NCBI GenBank assembly: GCA_039105265.1
Contig: JAPFFF010000058.1
Coordinates: 558,001-622,000, forward strand
Direction of reading: 5' to 3'
DNA: 64,000 nt
Source of the DNA: Tritrichomonas musculus
Taxonomy: Eukaryota > Parabasalia > Tritrichomonadida > Tritrichomonadidae
How positions within the stretch are numbered: position 1 is the stretch's first letter; each line of letters opens with the position of its first letter. Position numbers and translations under genes: made by a program. This document shows, one piece after another, positions 1 to 9,768 of the stretch. A model generated the notes under the pieces. That model was not told the DNA's origin. It ran no database searches and was given only the letters and a program-made list of their open reading frames with translations.

Positions 1-329
1 CTCAATAACTCTTGTTAAATAATGCTTTGTCTTATCCAAAAACACAATTGCTTAAATTTTTTCTTTGATGAGCTATAAAATATATCAAATTTTTGTTTTT
101 TACTAAAAAAACCTTATTTTTACAACTATTTATATTTCTTTATTTAGTTATAACCTCATTAAAATAATTATTTTTTACTTTATTTGTATAATCGTCATTC
201 AATGCTCAATGAATAAAATAGAAATATTTATCTTTTTTTTACTAATATTATTTATTAATATGAATAATATTTTTGGTTTCTGTTGATATTATACTGTTTT
301 TTATGATTGTATATCTAAATGTCAAAATA
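1..329. other. AT-rich stretch without a gene
   Basis: Low-complexity A/T sequence at the window edge. I see no convincing ORF, RNA gene or repeat in it. It may be the downstream flank of the coding relic that starts near 330. Confidence 0.5.
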
Positions 330-1194
330 AAAAGGGTCACTCAAATTGAATGGTTTATTTTGTTGAACGGGGGTATTCCTGTTGGACTGGGCTTTTTCAG
401 TATACAATATTTTTTACTTTGTCTATATCTTCGAATTGAATTCCTAAAATTTCCCTTTTTTCATTAACAAGTCTATAAATTTGAATGAAAAAATCGCGTG
501 GATTATCTATTTCTTTAGCAACAAAGACTTCAGCTGCGATTTCTTTTGGTTTTATATAATTTCGAACAATTCTATATCTTTTAATGTGCTAACTTACATT
601 TTTATTTTGATTTTTGTTATTATTATTAATTTTCTGAATATAGTATCTTGCTACAATGTTTGAACCTGATAAAGAACTAGAACCAGCATTTTTTTCACTC
701 CCTGAAATAGTTTTATATGTTTTGAAAAAATTTGTAAAATTATTGATGTTAGTTTCTGGCCATATTTTTTTGTTCCACCAATTTTTTATTTTTAATGCTT
801 CAAATGACGCCCGACCTGATGAAATATTATTTTATTCCAAAAATTTTTTCAAGATCAGTCTTTTAACTTGCTTTTCGTAATCTGCAGTTAAATTTTTTAG
901 TTTTTGATATTCTTTATCAAGATTGGATAATTAGCATAATAATAATTTGTTTTGATATTGCATTTGGGCATTTTCTTTTTTTATGTTCTTAATCTGTGCT
1001 TTAAAACGTAAATTTTTAGAGCATTGCTCCAAGTAATCTGATTTCATTTGCTCATTTTGTGCAGCAAGATTAGAATTAAGAATTTTGAGTCGGGAATTTT
1101 CATCTAAAGTGGTTCTTAAACAATAAGAATGAACAAAGATGTCTTTTTGTTGCTTATACATTGTTATATATATAAAATAAAAATATCTTCTCAA
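330..1194 (-). pseudogene. Decayed coding relic with coiled-coil start
   Basis: On the minus strand the region from about 1194 down to about 330 reads as one mostly open frame with roughly three or four interruptions. The first part (931-1194, 87 codons) is coiled-coil-like, rich in Lys, Asn, Gln and Glu with leucine spacing. The later part contains a Trp/Lys-rich stretch (KIKNWWNKKIW) and ends near a Lys/Asp/Ile-rich segment. I do not recognise the family. It may be an old host gene or cargo of a mobile element; the sequence does not decide between these. Confidence 0.35.
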
Positions 1195-1248
1195 TTTGCT
1201 CTTGTAAAAAATTGAAATTCTTGTGATTTTGGTTACTTCTGTCTTTAG

Positions 1249-1625
1249 ATAAATGAATGATTTCGAAAAAAATAATTATGAAATTAGCAATTCACCAGCA
1301 ATAGAAGAACCATCAAGATATCTCCAAATATTATAAAAAGGAAAAGAACTAGCCAAACTTGCTTCACCATATCATAAGATTTGTTCAAGTGTTTTAGAAA
1401 TTTTGCAAAAAAAAAGTAAATAAAATCATGTATCTTTCTTTTGATAATCAACCAATACAAGATTAATTAGCTAAATCTAAAGAAGTATATATATATATAT
1501 ATATGCAATTTGCACATTTTACCATCAAACTGAAGGATGCTATTTTTATAATAAGATGCAAGAACTTGTTAACAAAAACAAAGTATTAAACATGAATTCT
1601 GATGGAAGAAGATGCTCCTTATATA
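1249..1625 (+). pseudogene. Coding relic, 5' piece, cut by the mariner element
   Basis: From about 1249 a plus-strand frame begins MNDFEKNNYEIS and is interrupted. From about 1505 a second open stretch contains cysteine and histidine residues (ICTFYHQTEGC) and runs to the mariner insertion at 1624-1625. On the far side of the mariner (3042-3124) plus-strand coding-like sequence resumes, again with Cys and His (NCPLKFEAEGY). The element therefore seems to have landed in coding-like DNA. The product family is not recognised and the relic carries several breaks, so it is unlikely to be functional. Confidence 0.35.
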
Positions 1626-3039
1626 GGGTGTTTCATATGTTTTTACAATTTGATATAAAAAATAATAATTTCTTTCAATGAAACCACTTTTTGAATAAAA
1701 ATGACCAGCAAAAAAATGTCAATAACTTTTTATGAGAAAAAAGTTATTCAAAAAGTGTTAATTGAAAGGAATTCGAGTTTATTCGGACCTACTCTTTGAG
1801 TGAAGCTCAAAAAGTAGGTCGTATAAACTCGTAATTTAATAAAATAAATATAAAATTAATTTTAATTATGTTATATAATCTCCTCCATTTTGAATAACTT
1901 GCTTGCATCTGTTCATCCATTAAAAAAAACTTCTTTCAAAGTGTCCTTTGGAATTCCTTCGATAATTTCAATAATTGTATCTAATAATGAATCAGGACCG
2001 TCGAATTCTTGTCCTTCTATTTTTTTTTTAACGTATCCAAATAGGAAAAAGTCAGAGGGTGCCACATCAGGTGAATATGGTGGATGTGGGCCCTCAAAAA
2101 GTGAATACTATCGACTTTTTGTTGTGTGGCTTTTGAATTGTGTACTTTACAATTATCTAAATGAATATAATATTTATTTTCTTTCAAAATCTGGTTTTTT
2201 GAATTTTAATTTGTTCAATTTGGCATAAGATGTGTGTAATGAAATAATCAGAATTGAATGATAGGCCTGAATCCATTAATCATATGGATACCGATTATTC
2301 CCCAAATAACGGTTAACATAAATTTTCTCAATTGAAACCCTGGGTTTTCAAAAAATGGAACTTTTTCATCTGGCAGAATCCAGGCACCTTTTCGATTAAA
2401 CTTGATGTAGAACCATGACTCGTCACCTGTGAAAATATTGATAAAACCCAGTTCCTCACTTTCACTTAAAATTGTAAAAAGCAGTGTACATTCATTCACT
2501 CTTTTTTCTTTTTGAAATTCATTAAAAAAATGTGGTAAACTCTTTGAAGATATAGCGTAACATATCGATAAACAGTAGCAGGATTACTGTTTACCTTGTG
2601 TGTAATACATCGTATTGATGAATACGGTTCTTATTCAAATATATGGTCAATTGTAATGACTAATTTCTCATCATATGGTATTACTGACCAGTCATCATCT
2701 TCTGTGCTTTCATATCCTAGCTTGAATAGATTATACCAATTATATACGCTTTTCAAGCAGAGGGCACTCTTACCATACTGAATATCCAATTTACTTTTAA
2801 TTTCAATTGGTTTATGTCCTTCAATTGTAAGCTTCTTTATAAAGTTTCTTTCATTTTTATTTAACGTACAGTCTTAACGTCTTATGCACTCAAAAAAATG
2901 ATCGTAATTCATTCAATTTCCAAAAAATCAACTTGAAATTTCATCAGATGATTATTCTAATGTAATAAATGATAACGTATGATTTATACTTAATAGTTTA
3001 AAATTCTAAGTCAAAATTGCAAAAACATATGAAACACCC
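1626..3039 (-). mobile_element. Tc1/mariner-family DNA transposon with degraded transposase
   Basis: Terminal inverted repeats of about 26 bp (left 1626-1651, right 3014-3039; both start GGGTGTTTCATATGTTTTT, one mismatch) are flanked by TA on both sides (1624-1625 and 3040-3041), the duplication expected for mariner. The element is 1414 bp, close to the usual 1.3 kb of mariners, including those known in Trichomonas vaginalis. On the minus strand it encodes mariner transposase pieces: an N-terminal helix-turn-helix-like part near 2870-2650, the first catalytic Asp in FTGDESWFY (near 2420), the second in a HLDNCKVHNSKA block (near 2150), the third in SPDVAPSDFF (near 2070), and the characteristic tail WMNRCKQVIQNGGDY (near 1890). 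At least one stop and one frameshift separate these blocks, so the transposase is dead. The TIRs are nearly intact, so the copy could still be mobilised in trans. Confidence 0.9.
2248..2499 (-). pseudogene. Mariner transposase fragment (first catalytic Asp block)
   Basis: This is the longest open piece of the dead mariner transposase, 83 codons. It contains FTGDESWFY, the block around the first Asp of the DD34D triad, followed by a Trp-rich segment (GAWILPDEKVPFF) and IWGIIGIHMI. That is the usual order after the first Asp in mariner transposases (slot for W-x-x-x, then a strand leading toward the second Asp). It stops well short of the second and third Asp, which lie further along the same strand in another frame. 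Confidence 0.75.
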
Positions 3040-3756
3040 TAAACATGGATTAAATCATCAAAATAGAAACTGTCCACTAAAATTTGAAGCTGAAGGATAT
3101 TCTGAAGAAAAAAATTTAATATAACAACATTCCGTTTTTTCATGGATTTCATTCAAATACTGGCTATAATTAAATATAGTTGGTAACTGATCAAACATTC
3201 TTTTAGGCTTTGGCGTGCTCATGAAACGATATCATTATTTAATATGCAGTTTTTTGTTGTGATTTTCATTTGTAATAAATTGTTGCTGATTGAAAATCAT
3301 TTGTATAATTTTTTTAATGCTCGCTCACACATTTTGTTTGCCTTTAGAATTTTGCTTAAATGTAATTATCAACTTTTCCAAAAGTAAATGAATGATATAG
3401 TATAATGCTTCTTTTGCTCTTGTGGTTTATCTTCTTGCTTGCTCATTCACAAAGTTTTGTTTGCCTTTGAGATTTTACTTAAATGGAATTATCAGCTTTT
3501 CCAAAAGAATTTTTTTTTTTTTTTTTTTTAGTGCCATTCCAACTTTTGAATGGAGGTGAGAAATTGTTTCCAGCACCCAGGTGCTCTAGGTCTAATATCA
3601 TAAAAAATTATATAATAAAGTGCTTCCAAAAAAGTTTATCCACCTCTTATAAAAAGTTTAACTTTTTGAAAACATTTCAATGAAAACTCTCCCCCACTCC
3701 TCCCACCGCTCTTGTATATCTGATAATCCTTTTTGAAACCATTTAATAGATTAAAA
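3040..3756. other. Mariner flank with a local direct repeat and poly-T tract
   Basis: After a short continuation of the coding relic (to about 3124) there is no gene. A segment of about 68 bp occurs twice as a direct repeat about 122 bp apart (from 3318 and from 3440), both copies running from TGCTC through TTTGTTTGCCTTT to CTTTTCCAAAAG and differing at roughly a dozen positions. A run of about 21 T lies near 3510-3530. Confidence 0.55.
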
Positions 3757-4117
3757 TAGGCTTGTTATTCTGATATCAATCATCAGGTTTGGCACTTTTT
3801 TTAACTCAGATAATCGATAATAAAATGCTATCGATTGGAACTTTTAATTGATGAATTCGATAATCAAGTATGAAATACAAAAAAAAAAAAAATATTCTTT
3901 TGATATCGAATCTTGATTAATCGAAATTAATGCCTGAAAAAACCATTAAAAATAGTATTTTAATGGCATAAAATAAATATATTCTAACTTATTATGTAAA
4001 AGAATCAACTTTTATAAAATTTTTTAACGGATATGTGAAGTAATCTGTTAAAAAAGTTTAAAAATTTTGATAGATCAAAAAAGGAAACTTTTTTGGACAT
4101 TTTCCTCTCAATTTTTC
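3757..4117 (+). repeat. Dispersed AT-rich repeat, left arm of an inverted pair
   Basis: Starts TAGGCTTGTTATTCTGATATC and ends in GGACATTTTCCTCTCAATTT. The same start and end, diverged and inverted, occur at 5905-6108: the outer end reads TAGGATTGTTAAGTCTCGAT and the inner end GGATACTTTTCTCTCAATTT on the minus strand. Between the ends both arms are dominated by TATCGATATC-like sequence. The two arms face each other around the TIR element at 4240-5518. A shorter relative lies near 25034-25190. Confidence 0.6.
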
Positions 4118-4239
4118 CATCATTGAAAAAGTTGCGATTCCATAGACATTTTTATTTCATTTTTGAAATTGAGAGAATTTTTAAGAAAATAAATTTCTTT
4201 TAAAAAAATAAATAAATAAAATAAGGGACCAAAAAGTTA

Positions 4240-5518
4240 GCACGCCGTGATGGTGAAGTGACCATCACGGTGTTCTCAAAAAGTGAAAATTCAATGGAAG
4301 CTTTTTGATACGTAGCTTTTTGATAAACAACTTTTTGATAATTTTATTATAATTACTATTAACTTTTTGACCAAAATTAAAAAGAGTATAATAACGTAAA
4401 CAAAAGATCCAAATAAAAAAAATCAGGAGAATATGAATAGTAAAATAGGAAAGAAGGAATAATGATGATTGTATGTATTGATAGCATAAAAATTACAAAT
4501 ATTAAGGAAAAATGAAAGAGAATAATTGAAAAAAATCAATATAAAAAGGAAAAAACTAAATATGGCATCTCAAAACATTGATATATAAAAGAAAAAATAA
4601 ATAAATAATTATTTTTAATATAATATTATGCTTATATGCAAATATCTCCAATAAAATCACCAAAGGGAACTAATTTAGAAATAATATCACCTAACTCTCA
4701 AAGATTTATAAGAATTCAAACTAAATCTAGAGAAAATAAATATGAATGATATATTATACTCAAATTTGAAACAGCTCATTTAAAAAATTCAATATAGAAA
4801 AATAAACTATTCAATTTTAAGATTTAAAAAAATAATTTATCTCCATTTTCTCATTACAATATTAGAGTATTAGACATTATTATTATCTAATAAAAATTTT
4901 AAAATATAAATGCAAACTTATTATTCATTATTAAGAAAAGATTTACTATCTGAAAAAGATTATCTGAGAATAACTAAGAGAATTACTATCTAGGGGAAAA
5001 TATCTGAGAATTACTATCCAAGAATAGCAAACTGTGGAATTACTATCTGAGAATCGTAGATTGTGGAGTAACTATCTGAGAATTATTATCTGATTTTTAT
5101 TATTTGAGAATAACTAAACTAATAATTACTATCTGAGAATAACTATCTGAAAATTGCCAACCGCGAAATGACTATCTGCGAATAACCAGGCTGAAAATTA
5201 TAATCTGAGAGTTACCATCAGAATATATCTATCTGAGGATAGCAATCCGAGAGAAATTATTTGATAAAAGCAGTCTGGTATTAGGAATAACAAAAAACAA
5301 CTAGAATAATGATTTCAGAACGACTACAATGACAGGCCTTTCTGTTTCTATAAAATTTTATAAAATGGCGTCAAAGAAATAAAAATTTTCAGAATAATAA
5401 GATATCAAAAAGTTGTTTATCAAAAAGTTGTTTATCAAAAAGCTGTGTTTCAAAAAGTTCACATTGAATTTTCACTTTTTGAGAACACCGTGATGGTCAC
5501 TTCACCATCACAGCGTGC
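4240..5518. mobile_element. Non-autonomous TIR element, 1.28 kb
   Basis: The two ends are inverted copies over about 100 bp (left 4240-4342, right about 5401-5518). Both begin GCACGC(C/T)GTGATGGTGAAG. Each TIR contains a perfect hairpin with an 8-bp stem (GTGATGGT...ACCATCAC, loop GAAGTG) and then a run of CTTTTTGATA-type 17-bp subunits that differ in number between the ends. Six flanking bases on each side agree at five positions (AAGTTA at 4234-4239, AAATTA at 5519-5524), a plausible target duplication. The interior has no ORF. It holds degenerate ATTACTATCTGAGAATA-type repeats of about 20 bp (about 4930-5290). Family unassigned: too long for a classical MITE and with no coding remnant to type it. 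Confidence 0.8.
4930..5290. repeat. Degenerate short tandem repeats inside the TIR element
   Basis: Many imperfect copies of a motif close to ACTATCTGAGAAT(A/T)A, spaced about 15-25 bp, fill the right-central part of the TIR element. They are diverged, so the array is old or was never homogeneous. Confidence 0.6.
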
Positions 5519-5904
5519 AAATTATACTTTCTCATAAAATAATAATTAAAAAAGTATTTGTGTTTATTTATAATAAATAATAAATGTATATTTGTTTTAA
5601 TTGTAATTGTTCTTTGTTTTGTGATTCTTTTTTCATTGATTTCAGTATACATCCATAGCAAATACCATCATCAATGAGTAGTGGTGTAAAGTGACTTTTT
5701 TGGTCATTTTCACCATTGTCTGAAGAAGAGAAAAGTAGAATGTTATAAAGATTATTACTTTTACAAAAAAGTTGTTGTTTACTTCCAAAAGGATCCGTAT
5801 TAGCATTCACTGGAGCTGACACTGACAGGATATTGGTGTGGTTTTGACTTGGATGTTGGTTATTGTTAATAAAGAAAATAATAAAATAACCGTATATTTT
5901 GAAT
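5519..5904. other. No gene recognised
   Basis: AT-rich sequence between the TIR element and the right arm of the inverted repeat. A minus-strand open frame of 84 codons (5568-5822) has no recognisable family, a Gln/Lys-rich tail and no supporting context. I do not call it a gene. Confidence 0.5.
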
Positions 5905-6108
5905 TAAAAAAATTGAGAGAAAAGTATCCAAAAAAGTTCCATTTTTAGATCTATCAAAATTTTGATACATTAAAAAATTTTCAATATTGATAATCGATCT
6001 TTTATTTTTATTCATTATTGATATCAGAGATAATTTTTTTGATTTGATATTGATATCAGAAAAATGAATCAAATATCGATATCGAAAATCGAGACTTAAC
6101 AATCCTAG
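5905..6108 (-). repeat. Dispersed AT-rich repeat, right arm of an inverted pair
   Basis: Read on the minus strand from 6108, it starts TAGGATTGTTAAGTCTCGAT and ends GGATACTTTTCTCTCAATTT, matching both ends of 3757-4117. It is shorter than the left arm, so one arm has gained or lost sequence. Confidence 0.55.
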
Positions 6109-6727
6109 ATTAAAACCTCCTACCCAATCTTTATATAAAAGAGTTAGAATCATTATATTATATATAAACATAGATTAAATATTCATTCGATAAAATGATT
6201 ATTTTTATTTATAAAATATTTATTTCATATTTAGATATTAGTATTTAAAAATGAAATCTATTCAATTTTTTATTGAAAAATTGAAAAGAAAATGGATTGC
6301 GGTTTTTCCACTACTGTACTTTTTGCCACAATTAAAGGCCAAAAATAGGTGAATAAAATTTTTTATGATAAATTATAGGTGTGTTTTCTACTAGGGTACT
6401 TTTTGCCACCAAAAAAGGTCAAAAACAAATGAATTAAAATGCTTTTTTCACCCTCTATTGGTATAGGAGGAGGTGGTGGAGGAGTTTCCAGTAGACTATA
6501 AAAATTTTTCATAACGATCATTATTCATTCAAATTTATGTTTTTATTTTAATTTACATTTATCGAAAAATCCACTGAAAGAAAAAACTAACCATTATTAT
6601 TATATTTTTAAAATAAAAACATAAAAACATATTTATAATATAAAAATAGAATATTAATGAATGACTAGTTTACACACATATTTATTTATTAGTGGTTTTT
6701 GAAAGACTATGAAATTTTCATCACGTT
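6109..6727. other. Upstream region of the PP1-like gene with local repeat and G-rich tract
   Basis: No gene. Near 6310 and near 6380 a segment containing GTACTTTTTGCCAC followed by AAAGG(C/T)CAAAAA is directly repeated about 68 bp apart. A purine run of paired Gs (GGAGGAGGTGGTGGAGGAG, 6466-6484) stands out in otherwise AT-rich DNA, about 245 bp before the start codon. Confidence 0.55.
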
Positions 6728-7654
6728 ATGGATACACATGAACAATTATTAGATACATTAAAGAAATTGCTTCAAGCAAAGAAAAGAAAACCAGGAACTT
6801 TGGTGCGTGTTACTCAACAAATGCTAGTTATGATATGCCACATTGCCAAAGAAACATTTTTAAAAGATATGCCATTAGTAAAAATTGATCCGCCAGTTTT
6901 GGTTGTAGGCGATATACATGGCGAATTTTATAATTTGCTTAGAATATTTGATCAAAACGGTAAACCTCCCGATCACCAATATTTATTTTTAGGTGATTAT
7001 GTAGATAGAGGTAATCAGAGTATTGAAACAGTTACATTATTGTTTATATATAAAATTTTGTATCCAGAGCATATTTTTCTTCTCCGCGGAAATCATGAAT
7101 CACCTGAAGTTAATGAAAACTATGGATTCAAATCAGAATGCGCATCACGATATTCACCAAGATTATGGAACGTTTTTAATGACACATTTTCAGTTCTTCC
7201 GATTGCAGCAATCATTGGATCGAAAATATTTGCTACTCATGCAGGAATTTCTCCCAAAATTGAAAAATTGGACTTTTTTGATAGCATGGAACGTACAGTA
7301 TCTAATATAGCTGGATCTGGCCCAATAGAAGATCTTGTTTGGTCAGATCCAGACTCATCAATTGATGATTGGAAAGATAATCCTAGAGGTAATTCATATC
7401 TTTTTGGACCATCTCAAATACACAAATTTCTCGATGACAATGACCTTGAAGTTCTTGTAAGAGCACATCAAAATGTTCCAGGAGGTTTTGAATTTCCTTT
7501 TGAGCCAGATAGATGCGTAGTAACAATTTATAGTATACCTACTCCAGGTGACCCTGTTGGATCAGATGGAGCTGTATTACAAATTGATAAAGAATTTTCT
7601 TGTTCATTTAGTACAATTAAACCACTTGAAAGGAGATCTTCACTTACATTGTAA
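6728..7654 (+). CDS. PP1-like serine/threonine protein phosphatase
   Basis: A PPP-family phosphatase of 308 aa, about the length of a PP1 catalytic subunit, expected to dephosphorylate phosphoserine and phosphothreonine in the cytosol or nucleus. The metal-binding blocks are present in order: GDIHGE (about 61-66), GDYVDRG (89-95), RGNHES (120-125), the histidine of HAG (171; the family usually has HGG), WSDPD and RAHQ (245-248). This points to an active enzyme. The 12-13 loop that in PP1 reads SAPNYC is replaced by YSIPTPGD, so sensitivity to toxins and binding of regulatory subunits may differ. The N-terminus lacks any extra domain. Trichomonads carry many divergent PPP paralogues, so the exact subfamily is uncertain; PP1-like is preferred from SIETVTLLF and LPIAAII. 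Start ATG at 6728. Confidence 0.9.
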   Translation: MDTHEQLLDTLKKLLQAKKRKPGTLVRVTQQMLVMICHIAKETFLKDMPLVKIDPPVLVVGDIHGEFYNLLRIFDQNGKPPDHQYLFLGDYVDRGNQSIETVTLLFIYKILYPEHIFLLRGNHESPEVNENYGFKSECASRYSPRLWNVFNDTFSVLPIAAIIGSKIFATHAGISPKIEKLDFFDSMERTVSNIAGSGPIEDLVWSDPDSSIDDWKDNPRGNSYLFGPSQIHKFLDDNDLEVLVRAHQNVPGGFEFPFEPDRCVVTIYSIPTPGDPVGSDGAVLQIDKEFSCSFSTIKPLERRSSLTL

Positions 7655-7913
7655 TACAATTTTGAAATTGTTCATTTTTTGTTATTTTTATGCGCTTTGT
7701 TTTTTAAATAAATATTCCTATATAATAATCTTTTAATCAATTCTTATTGATATTTATTTCTTGATGAAATAAAATGTTTGAAATTATTCATATCGATAAA
7801 AGTTGTTTACAAATTTATTAAAACATATAATAGGAATTGAAAAGACATATATAATCCATTTTATCAAACAAAAATCGAATGAATTAAGTAATAAGAAAAA
7901 GGACATAAAATTG

Positions 7914-9269
7914 TTAAACAATAAGTGAAGAATGAAGCCAATTTTCACCATCATTTATACTATCATCACCTTTGGAATCATTATTACCATCTCCATTGTC
8001 ACCAACAAGGCTGAAGAAATCAATTACAAACTGCTCCCTGGTCTCACCTCTCCATAATTTAAATTCGTTAATATTATCAATAGATGTATTTCTATTGGAA
8101 TTAGGATTCATACTTTCTAAATTAGAATGGGGTGGCTTATAATCAATGAAATCTGCAGGATCACCAACACATGGAAGGCCTTCTAAATTGTACTTTTTAT
8201 TAAATGCTTCTATTGTGTCTTCGATAACCTTTCTCCATTTGGATGATGCTGAAATGGCAGCTTCTCTAGCCTCATCGATTGCTTCAATACTACCAGGACA
8301 CATTGAATTAAGATAAACTTGCTCCTGATGTTCAGAAATAATGAAAGTTGCATACCCTGAGGTAGCTTTATTTTCGAGAACTGTTGGATCAACTAGTATG
8401 ATTTTTTTTGGATGTGAAAAATTCGATTTTTGGGTAATACGTTTACGATTCAACAATGAATAATTGATGGAATCGTGCGATTGATTCTTTACATTATCTT
8501 GTTTATTGTTGTTGTTATCATTATTATTATTGTCGTTATTATTGTTGTCATTATTGTTATTATCGTTATCATTATTATTAATGTTGTTAGTATTATCGTC
8601 GTCATTTATGTCTTCTTCTTCTTCTTCAATAAAATCATATTCGTTATTATCAGGATTTTTAACAGCATTTATAGGAATATTTTGCTTAAGGCCGCTTTGT
8701 TTTTGCCTTTCATTAATAAAAGCAACAGTTACACCAATTGGCCTAATTGAAAATGCAACTTTATGCGTCCTTCTTTGTGATGGTGGATACAAATTGCCTG
8801 TTGATGTATCAAAAGAAGGGAAACATATCTGCGATAATGACATATAAACTGCTATGATTGATGCATCAATCAAAGCTCCATCATCATCATTTATTACCAC
8901 TTGCGTTGTTAATTTCCAGACTTTTTCTCCAATTTTGACACACAATGTATCTTCTTCCAAGGCATTGATTGAACGCCAAATCATTCTAAGATTAGCTTGA
9001 AATGTATCAAGTTGAGATCGTTTGATGTAAGGTGGAGCATAAACTTTTATAACATGCTGACCTTTGCTGGGAGATGATGTTGAAGGAACATCTAATTGAG
9101 CTATTGTGCGCGCAGTAATCATTGTTTTCCCAAGTTGAACCATAACAAATCCAGGACTTTGTGAGCATGTAATTTTTAAATCACGAGGCTCATCGAATTT
9201 TCGACCGTCAGATCTATAACCTAAGTAAAGAGCTTCTTTTGTTGCATTAAATTCGATTGTTGAGTACAT
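7914..9269 (-). CDS. Exosome core subunit Rrp45/EXOSC9-like (RNase PH fold)
   Basis: A 451-aa protein matching the Rrp45 (EXOSC9) branch of RNase PH-fold exosome subunits, which form the ring that threads RNA for 3'-to-5' decay and processing. Landmarks: YRSDGRKFDEPR near residue 18 (family LDGR start), VQLGKTMITA, then EDTLCVKIGEKVWKL (about 103-117) and DDDGALIDASIIAVYMSL, all close to the Rrp45 pattern. A second conserved half follows (SIRPIGVTVAFI, then ILVDPTVLENKATSGYATF). Between the two halves lies an Asp/Asn low-complexity insertion (about residues 213-255), encoded by a trinucleotide-like repeat at 8500-8630. The C-terminal tail is longer than usual and acidic. Eukaryotic Rrp45 is normally structural rather than catalytic, and I infer the same here. 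It converges on the PP1-like gene (260 bp between stops). Confidence 0.85.
   Translation of the reverse strand: MYSTIEFNATKEALYLGYRSDGRKFDEPRDLKITCSQSPGFVMVQLGKTMITARTIAQLDVPSTSSPSKGQHVIKVYAPPYIKRSQLDTFQANLRMIWRSINALEEDTLCVKIGEKVWKLTTQVVINDDDGALIDASIIAVYMSLSQICFPSFDTSTGNLYPPSQRRTHKVAFSIRPIGVTVAFINERQKQSGLKQNIPINAVKNPDNNEYDFIEEEEEDINDDDNTNNINNNDNDNNNNDNNNNDNNNNDNNNNKQDNVKNQSHDSINYSLLNRKRITQKSNFSHPKKIILVDPTVLENKATSGYATFIISEHQEQVYLNSMCPGSIEAIDEAREAAISASSKWRKVIEDTIEAFNKKYNLEGLPCVGDPADFIDYKPPHSNLESMNPNSNRNTSIDNINEFKLWRGETREQFVIDFFSLVGDNGDGNNDSKGDDSINDGENWLHSSLIV
8500..8630. repeat. Asn/Asp-coding microsatellite inside the Rrp45-like gene
   Basis: An imperfect trinucleotide array (TTATTATTGTC-type on the plus strand) encodes runs of NNNND units followed by an acidic run. 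It stays in frame and falls between conserved domains, so it probably forms a flexible loop. Repeat length is likely to vary between strains. Confidence 0.8.
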
Positions 9270-9556
9270 TTTTCACTCAAAATAGAAAACTTTTTATTAA
9301 ACATAGAACGATAAAAAACAATTCAATTTTTTTTTAATGAATTGATTAATAACATTTCTCAAAGAAAGAGAGAAATAAATTTATTAATAACAAAATTATT
9401 AGCCTAATCAACTCTTAATCACCTTGAAATGTAAACCAACAAAATGAAAATCCAAATAACTATTTTTCATTTTTGTTAAATAAGGACTACCCCAAGCTCT
9501 TTATCTTTCATAATTTCTCGTTATTATTTTTTGGTTAAGAATGTTAGTATGATATT

Positions 9557-9588
9557 GTTAACCATTTGTATTTTTAAAAATGGTTAAC
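9557..9588. repeat. Hairpin GTTAACCATTT upstream of the transposase
   Basis: Perfect 11-bp inverted repeat (9557-9567 and 9578-9588) with a 10-nt loop. A further GTTAACC copy lies at about 9599. It sits between the left TIR and the transposase start and could be a protein-binding site such as a sub-terminal transposase site. That role is inferred only. Confidence 0.5.
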
Positions 9589-9753
9589 CAATTATTTTGT
9601 TAACCACACTTACAAATTTTTTTTTGAAAATTATATGTATAAATGAATGAATCAATTTATTAATTAAATAATTTTATATTAATTATGTATGAATAAAAAT
9701 GAAAATTATTTTCTCATTAAAAACATTTGACACTTTTTTGGAATTAAAATTTG

Positions 9754-9760
9754 TCATTTA
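9754..9760 (+). promoter_or_regulatory. Initiator-like TCATTTA before the transposase start
   Basis: Matches the trichomonad initiator consensus TCA(+1)Py(T/A). The A that would be +1 lies 13 nt before the ATG at 9769, in line with the very short 5' leaders known in Trichomonas. Confidence 0.45.
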
Positions 9761-9768
9761 ATAGATTA

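Noticed and set aside
5568-5822. Minus-strand 84-codon ORF as a gene
   Set aside because: No recognisable family, repeat-rich setting and no upstream motif; insufficient support.
7023-7310. Second plus-strand ORF within the PP1-like gene
   Set aside because: Out-of-frame shadow; the PP1 motifs are in the main frame.
8475-8847. Plus-strand ORFs with runs of Val, Ile, Leu and Ser
   Set aside because: Antisense translations of the Asn/Asp microsatellite in the Rrp45-like gene.
9751-9768. TTG start for the transposase
   Set aside because: Not an expected start in this nuclear genome; the ATG at 9769 follows an initiator-like motif.
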